From: JBDHZU01 sp039812085
GTDB lineage: Bacteria; Actinomycetota; Actinomycetes; S36-B12; UBA10799
Reading direction: 5' to 3'
DNA: 9,903 nucleotides
Assembly (NCBI GenBank): GCA_039812085.1
Contig: JBDHZU010000070.1
Location: 1 to 9,903 of the forward strand
Shown here: piece after piece, positions 5,535-9,903 of the stretch
Layout of the letters: each line of letters begins with the position of its first letter
How positions within the stretch are numbered: the first letter of the stretch is position 1
Translations under genes and position numbers: made by a program
Notes under the pieces: model-generated
Database searches by the model: none
What the model saw: the letters and a program-made list of their open reading frames with translations, nothing else
What the model was told of the DNA's origin: nothing

Positions 5535-6470
5535 TCAAAGCCAACCAACGGCGACCGCGAGCAGATCGTCACGCTTGTCTGCCAGGCAGACAGCCACCCC
5601 ATCAGTCGTCATCACGGCGAGTGGAGCGGCTGGGTCACGATCACTGGGCCAATCGATTCGGTTGCCATGTTTGAGTTTTATCGCCGTCGCGTCGTCAACA
5701 GTGAGCACATCGAACAGAACAGGCAGCACCTCCGCCAACGGCATGACCAGCGGCGCAGTGGTGTCCTCACCTACTGGCAGTGGCACGGCATCAGAAACCG
5801 AGAAACCACCCAAGACAGTTCGACACAGTTCAGTGAGATGTCCGACTGTCCCTAGCGCCACAGCCAAATCGCGAGCAAGTGCGCGGATGTACGTCCCACT
5901 GGAACATTCCACGATCACATCGAGATCGATGACGGGAATCTCTCCCACCGACTGTTGGCGTTGCTTGATGACATCGAACCGACTCACCGTGACCGCCCGA
6001 GCAGGCAGCTGGACATCTTCGCCAGCGCGAACTCGTTGGTAGGCACGTTGCCCATCGATCTTGATGGCACTCACTGCACTGGGAACTTGTTGGATCTGCC
6101 CGGTCAATCCTTGGATGGCCGGGTCGAGTTGCTGGTGGAAATCCTCCGGGACACAGAAACCCGGTGACGACACAACCTGTCCAGCAGCATCTTCGGTATC
6201 AGTCTCGATTCCCAATCGAATCGTGGCCGTATAGGTCTTGGGTGCCTTACTGACATAACCGAGTAATCGCGTTGCGCGACCCACTCCACAGATCAATACT
6301 CCGGTTGCCATTGGATCTAGCGTTCCAGCGTGGCCCACTTTTCGGGTGCCCAGGAGTCGCCTCAATCGGGCAACAACATCGTGCGACGTGAAGTCTTTGG
6401 GTTTATCGATGATGACCAATCCACCCAAGCCATCGGGCGCCTGCACGGTTGGTGACGACTGATCAGTCAC
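5535..6470 (-). CDS. truB: tRNA pseudouridine(55) synthase
   Basis: TruB converts U55 in the T loop of almost all tRNAs to pseudouridine. The 311-residue protein shows the family motifs in order: GLVIIDKPKDFTSHDVV (about 17-33), KVGHAGTLDPMATGVL (44-59) with the catalytic Asp52, KTYTATIRLG (78-87), QQVPSAVSAIKIDGQRAYQRVR (from about 127) and CSSGTYIRALARDL (189-202). The C-terminal part (about 240-311) is an actinobacterial-type extension in the position of a PUA-like domain. The GTG start at 6468-6470 overlaps the nrnA stop by eight bases, which points to translational coupling; no strong Shine-Dalgarno precedes it. Confidence 0.97.
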   Translation of the reverse strand: MTDQSSPTVQAPDGLGGLVIIDKPKDFTSHDVVARLRRLLGTRKVGHAGTLDPMATGVLICGVGRATRLLGYVSKAPKTYTATIRLGIETDTEDAAGQVVSSPGFCVPEDFHQQLDPAIQGLTGQIQQVPSAVSAIKIDGQRAYQRVRAGEDVQLPARAVTVSRFDVIKQRQQSVGEIPVIDLDVIVECSSGTYIRALARDLAVALGTVGHLTELCRTVLGGFSVSDAVPLPVGEDTTAPLVMPLAEVLPVLFDVLTVDDATAIKLKHGNRIDWPSDRDPAAPLAVMTTDGVAVCLADKRDDLLAVAVGWL

Positions 6471-7524
6471 TTTCTGACACCCGCTCGCCTATCGGCGAGT
6501 CAGCGCGTGGAGCAGGAATCGTCATCGAGCGTTCCAGTTGAGTCAATAACTCGGAGATGACCTCATCGACCTCACCGGTGGTCGAGTACCCCGCCGCGAA
6601 TCGGTGTCCGCCACCACCGAGGGACGAGCACAGTTCCCCGACATCGACGTGTCCACGGCTTCGGGTCGACACTCGCCATACCGAGTCGTCGCCCTGTTTC
6701 AGCACCACGGCCACCTGGGATTCTGCAGCTGTCCGGACGACATCGATGATTGCTTCTGCCGCATCCAGTCCCAGATCGCCTTCCTGACGGTCGGCTGCAG
6801 TTATCCAGGTAGAGATGACCGTGATATCACCGCTGGTCAGTTCATGCAGTTGCACTCGATCAAGCGCAGCAGCCAACAGTTTGAGTCCAGCGATCGGCTG
6901 AGTATCGAAGACTCGTTCAGCGATCTGCGAATGTGCAACTCCCGCATCATGCAGGCGAGCCGCAATGTGATGGGTTGTCGCGGTGGTTCCGGCATAACGG
7001 AATGAGCCGGTGTCTGCAGTCAGCCCGGCGTACAAACACGAGGCGATCGACTCATCCAGGTCGACTCCTAGGCGGTCGATCAGTTCCAGTGCTAATACGG
7101 CAGAGGCAGGAGCATCGGAATCCACGATCGACAACTGGGCAAAGCCCGTATGCGATCGATGGTGATCAATGGCCGCGAACAAACGAGCACTGTCCGCTCG
7201 TTCGATCAATCCTCCTAAACGATCCGCCGATGCGGCATCAACACTGAGGACGACATCGAGCTGCTCGGGTATTTCGTGCGGCGCGACAATCACGTCATCA
7301 GCCGGAAGCCACTGCAGGTTGCCGGGAAGTCGGAAGGGTTGTTCGTCGAAGCTGACCCAGGCGTTGATTCCCAGTGTGCGCAGAGATCGTGCGATAGCCA
7401 GGCTCGAACCCAAAGCATCGGCATCGGGATTCACATGTGCAACGAGGAGCACTGACTCAGCGTTTATCAGACTCTCAACCAGAGTCGTCCAATCCGCTTC
7501 GGTTGGCGGCGTTGTCCACGTCAT
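6463..7524 (-). CDS. nrnA: DHH/DHHA1 phosphoesterase, NrnA-type oligoribonuclease / pAp phosphatase
   Basis: NrnA-type enzymes hydrolyse very short RNAs and often also 3'-phosphoadenosine 5'-phosphate; some actinobacterial members act on cyclic-di-nucleotides. The 353-residue protein carries the DHH-domain metal ligands: HVNPDADALGSS (30-41, with His30, Asp34 and Asp36), VDAAS with Asp96, AIDHH (118-122) and ADTGSFRY (from 170, with Asp171). The DHHA1 substrate-binding motif GGGGHRFAAG is at 303-312. All key residues are present. The ATG start at 7522-7524 lies 15 nt after the rbfA stop. The place between rbfA and truB is where this family sits in many actinobacteria and Firmicutes. The exact substrate preference cannot be read from the sequence. 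Confidence 0.93.
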   Translation of the reverse strand: MTWTTPPTEADWTTLVESLINAESVLLVAHVNPDADALGSSLAIARSLRTLGINAWVSFDEQPFRLPGNLQWLPADDVIVAPHEIPEQLDVVLSVDAASADRLGGLIERADSARLFAAIDHHRSHTGFAQLSIVDSDAPASAVLALELIDRLGVDLDESIASCLYAGLTADTGSFRYAGTTATTHHIAARLHDAGVAHSQIAERVFDTQPIAGLKLLAAALDRVQLHELTSGDITVISTWITAADRQEGDLGLDAAEAIIDVVRTAAESQVAVVLKQGDDSVWRVSTRSRGHVDVGELCSSLGGGGHRFAAGYSTTGEVDEVISELLTQLERSMTIPAPRADSPIGERVSESD

Positions 7525-7539
7525 GTCAGTTGACCGCCG

Positions 7540-7962
7540 CTATTCGCCATCTCTGTATGGATTCGCATCGCCAGCAAAGTTTGCACCGGCTGCTCGTTCG
7601 TGGACTTGCTCGTCTGCCGCACGAGCGGTGTCGAGCAACTCGTCAATCCGACGGGCGGCTTCAGGCGTACGGTCGGCGACGAATTCCAGGGTCGGGGTGA
7701 ACTTCACTCCGGTCTGTTTGCCCACCTCAGAACGCAATAGACCCTTTGCACTGGCCAATGCCTGCGCGGTCTGTTCGTGTTCCTCGTCCGAACCAAAGAC
7801 CGTGTAGAAAACGGTCGCTTCTCGCAGATCGTTGGTTACTTCTGCATCAGTGATGGTGATGAAGCCCAGCCGGGGATCTTTAATCCGGCGTTCCAGCATC
7901 TCCGCCACGATGACCTTGATGCGGTCCGCGAGTTTACGTGCGCGAGGGGATTCGTCAGACAT
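7540..7962 (-). CDS. rbfA: 30S ribosome-binding factor A
   Basis: RbfA binds the immature 30S subunit near helix 1 of 16S rRNA and is needed for late maturation and growth in the cold. The 140-residue protein has the single KH-like fold expected: an N-terminal helix with RARKLADRIKVIVAEMLE, strand residues GFITITDAEVTNDLREATVFYTVFG, and the AKG kink (72-74) that replaces the GxxG loop of ordinary KH domains, followed by a short Ala-rich C-terminal tail. The ATG start at 7960-7962 has AGAGG about seven bases upstream. It lies 62 nt downstream of infB, its usual partner. Confidence 0.97.
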   Translation of the reverse strand: MSDESPRARKLADRIKVIVAEMLERRIKDPRLGFITITDAEVTNDLREATVFYTVFGSDEEHEQTAQALASAKGLLRSEVGKQTGVKFTPTLEFVADRTPEAARRIDELLDTARAADEQVHERAAGANFAGDANPYRDGE

Positions 7963-7993
7963 TGCTCAACCTCTTCCAGCGGTTTGGGGCTGC

Positions 7994-8009
7994 CGACACC
8001 GAAGTGTCG
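7994..8009 (-). promoter_or_regulatory. C(UUCG)G tetraloop hairpin between infB and rbfA
   Basis: The minus-strand RNA reads CGACAC-UUCG-GUGUCG, a perfect six-pair stem closed by the unusually stable C(UUCG)G tetraloop. GGGG (7986-7989) and CCCC (8012-8015) can add four outer pairs after an internal loop of four bases on each side. No T-run follows, so it is unlikely to end transcription fully. An mRNA-stabilising or processing element between infB and rbfA, or a partial attenuator, would fit. Confidence 0.6.
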
Positions 8010-8024
8010 ACAACCCCGCTATGA

Positions 8025-9903
8025 CTAGCCGCGGGCCTTCTCTTTCATCTCGAAGGTCTCGATGACGTCATCAACCTTGATGTCATTGAAGGAGCCCAAG
8101 CCAATACCGCACTCGAATCCTTGCTTGACCTCGGTCGCGTCATCCTTCTCGCGCCGCAAGGACTCGATCTTGAGGTTGTCGGCAACGACAACTCCGTCTC
8201 GAATCAAGCGGGCAGATGCGTTTCGACGCACCAATCCATCGCGCACCATGCAACCGGCGATATTGCCGAACTTGCTGGAACGGAACACCTGTCGAATCTC
8301 CGCCGAACCCAAGGCGACTTCTTCGTATTCCGGCTTGAGCATTCCGGTCAGTGCTGCCTCGATGTCTTCGATCGCGGAGTAGATGACCGAGTAGTAACGG
8401 ATATCCACATCTTCACGATCAGCGACTTCCTTGGCCTTGCCCTCTGGTCGCACATTGAAGCCGATGATGACGGCATCGGAGGCAACCGCCAGGTTGACGT
8501 TGGTTTCGGTAATCGCACCCACACCACGGTCGATGATTCGCAGGCTGACTTCCTCGCCCACATCGATCTTCAGCAGAGCGTCTTCCAACGCTTCCACCGA
8601 ACCGGACACGTCGCCCTTGAGGATGAGGTTGAGTTCCTGCACCTCGCCGGACTGTAGCGACTTGAGGAAGTCTTCCAGCGTGCGACGACCGCGACGCTTG
8701 GCCAGCTGCGCGTTGCGTTCGCGGCTCTGGCGTGTGTTCGCGATTTGGCGAGCGGTTCGATCCTCATCCACGACCAGGAACGTGTCACCGGCACCGGGAA
8801 CGGTCGTCAGACCGAGGACCATGACCGGACGGCTGGGCAATGCCTCGTCTACCGGGTCACCGTTCTCGTCCAGCATGGCGCGGACTCGCCCGTACGCCCC
8901 ACCGGCCACAATCGACGCACCAGGTCGCAGGGTTCCTCGTTGGACGAGCACCGTGGCGACTGGGCCACGACCGCGGTCGAGGTGAGCTTCGATCGCTACA
9001 CCTTGGGCATCTTGGGTGGGGTTAGCACGCAAGTCCAGAGCAGCATCAGCAGTCAGCAACACGGCATCGAGTAGTTCGTCAATGCCTTGGCCCTGCTTCG
9101 CGGAGACATCGACGAACATGGTGTCGCCGCCGTACTCCTCACTGACCAGTCCATATTCAGTGAGCTGACCGCGCACCTTCGCCGGATCAGCGCCTTCTTT
9201 ATCGACCTTGTTCACCGCAACCACGATCGGCACTTCTGCCGCTTGAGCGTGGTTAAGCGCTTCGATCGTCTGCGGCTTCACACCATCGTCAGCGGCGACC
9301 ACCAAGATCGCGATGTCGGTGACCTTGGCACCACGGGCACGCATGGCAGTGAACGCCTCGTGACCCGGGGTGTCGATGAAGGTGATCGGTCGAGCCTGAT
9401 CGGTGCCCTGGTGAGCAATGATTTGGTAGGCGCCAATGTGCTGGGTAATACCTCCTGCTTCGCGATCCACCTGATTGGTGTTGCGAACCGCGTCGAGCAG
9501 CTTGGTCTTACCGTGATCGACGTGACCCATGACGGTCACAACCGGAGCTCGGGCAGCCAAGTCTTCGTCGGTGCCTTCGTCTTCTCCGTACTCGATGTTG
9601 AAGTTCTCCAACAGCGCCCGGTCTTCGTCTTCTGGGCTGACGACTTGGATGTCGTAGTTCAGTTCCGCACCAAGCAGCGTCAGCGTGTCATCGTTCACCG
9701 ATTCGGTGGCCGTGACCATTTCTCCCAGTTTGAACAGCACGGTGACCAAGCTCGCGGGATTCGCGCCGATCTTGTCTGCCAAGTCGGTCAGGGAAGCACC
9801 ACGTGGCAACGTGACAGTTGCACCGTCGCCCATCGGAATCTGAACGCCACCGATGGTCGGCGCTGCCATGTTGTCGAACTCTTGACGCTTCGCACGCTTC
9901 GAC
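8025..9903 (-). CDS. infB: Translation initiation factor IF-2 (N-terminus beyond the right edge)
   Basis: IF2 is the GTPase that brings fMet-tRNA to the 30S subunit and promotes subunit joining. The visible 625 residues contain the end of the N-terminal region (KRAKRQEFDNMAAPTIGG, typical of actinobacterial IF2), the IF2-N domain, and the G domain with GHVDHGKT, GGITQHIGAY, DTPGHEAF, NKVDKEGADP and SAKQGQGIDELL. Domain II, domain III (around LILKGDVSGSVEAL) and the C-terminal fMet-tRNA-binding domain ending FECGIGLGSFNDIKVDDVIETFEMKEK follow. The frame stays open through the right edge, so the Met at 9869 is internal and several hundred residues of the usual Pro/Ala/Gly-rich N-terminus are missing from view. 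It heads the visible operon; nusA would be expected further upstream. Confidence 0.98.
   Translation of the reverse strand, partial: SKRAKRQEFDNMAAPTIGGVQIPMGDGATVTLPRGASLTDLADKIGANPASLVTVLFKLGEMVTATESVNDDTLTLLGAELNYDIQVVSPEDEDRALLENFNIEYGEDEGTDEDLAARAPVVTVMGHVDHGKTKLLDAVRNTNQVDREAGGITQHIGAYQIIAHQGTDQARPITFIDTPGHEAFTAMRARGAKVTDIAILVVAADDGVKPQTIEALNHAQAAEVPIVVAVNKVDKEGADPAKVRGQLTEYGLVSEEYGGDTMFVDVSAKQGQGIDELLDAVLLTADAALDLRANPTQDAQGVAIEAHLDRGRGPVATVLVQRGTLRPGASIVAGGAYGRVRAMLDENGDPVDEALPSRPVMVLGLTTVPGAGDTFLVVDEDRTARQIANTRQSRERNAQLAKRRGRRTLEDFLKSLQSGEVQELNLILKGDVSGSVEALEDALLKIDVGEEVSLRIIDRGVGAITETNVNLAVASDAVIIGFNVRPEGKAKEVADREDVDIRYYSVIYSAIEDIEAALTGMLKPEYEEVALGSAEIRQVFRSSKFGNIAGCMVRDGLVRRNASARLIRDGVVVADNLKIESLRREKDDATEVKQGFECGIGLGSFNDIKVDDVIETFEMKEKARG

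Noticed and set aside
5296..6042. Plus-strand open frame of 248 codons across ribF and truB
   Set aside because: It is Ser/Thr/Arg-rich without domain features and overlaps two certain genes, including the motif-bearing parts of truB.
9867..9869. ATG at 9869 as the infB start
   Set aside because: The frame is open upstream and encodes the KRAKRQEFDN segment typical of actinobacterial IF2, so the true start is beyond the window.

Overview
The window is a stretch of conserved translation and RNA-metabolism genes from a bacterium that is almost certainly an actinomycete (Actinomycetota). The support is the gene order infB-rbfA-nrnA(DHH)-truB-ribF followed by rpsO-pnp, the actinobacterial style of the IF2 and PNPase proteins, the use of GTG and TTG starts, and a moderately GC-rich composition. 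I cannot place it below phylum level.

Layout, left to right. Positions 2-598 (+) hold the C-terminal end of a secreted, cysteine-patterned repeat protein of GCC2/GCC3 (ephrin-receptor-like) type. Its beginning lies outside the window. A very strong hairpin terminator at 612-656 separates it from the convergent pnp gene. Everything else is on the minus strand and reads right to left: infB (N-terminus beyond the right edge), rbfA, nrnA, truB and ribF are tightly packed (gaps of 62, 15, -8 and 5 nt) and end in an intrinsic terminator at 4525-4553. A separate gene for a signal-peptide-bearing protein with a C-terminal fibronectin type III-like domain follows (3473-4456). Then come rpsO (3025-3294) and pnp (670-2880), separated by a 144-nt spacer rich in hairpins.

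How the genes fit together: IF2 delivers initiator tRNA, RbfA matures the 30S subunit, TruB makes pseudouridine 55 in tRNA, S15 nucleates the 30S platform, and NrnA and PNPase degrade short and long RNA respectively. RibF makes FMN and FAD and is a usual co-traveller of truB. The two secreted proteins have no obvious link to this housekeeping set and look lineage-specific.

I see no mobile element, CRISPR array, tRNA, rRNA or defence system, and no evidence of a wholly new system. The points most worth a second look are RNA structures around translation starts (pnp and the secreted-protein gene both have their Shine-Dalgarno inside a predicted hairpin), a terminator that competes with a perfect 14-bp palindrome downstream of ribF, a C(UUCG)G hairpin between infB and rbfA, and the two unassigned secreted proteins.
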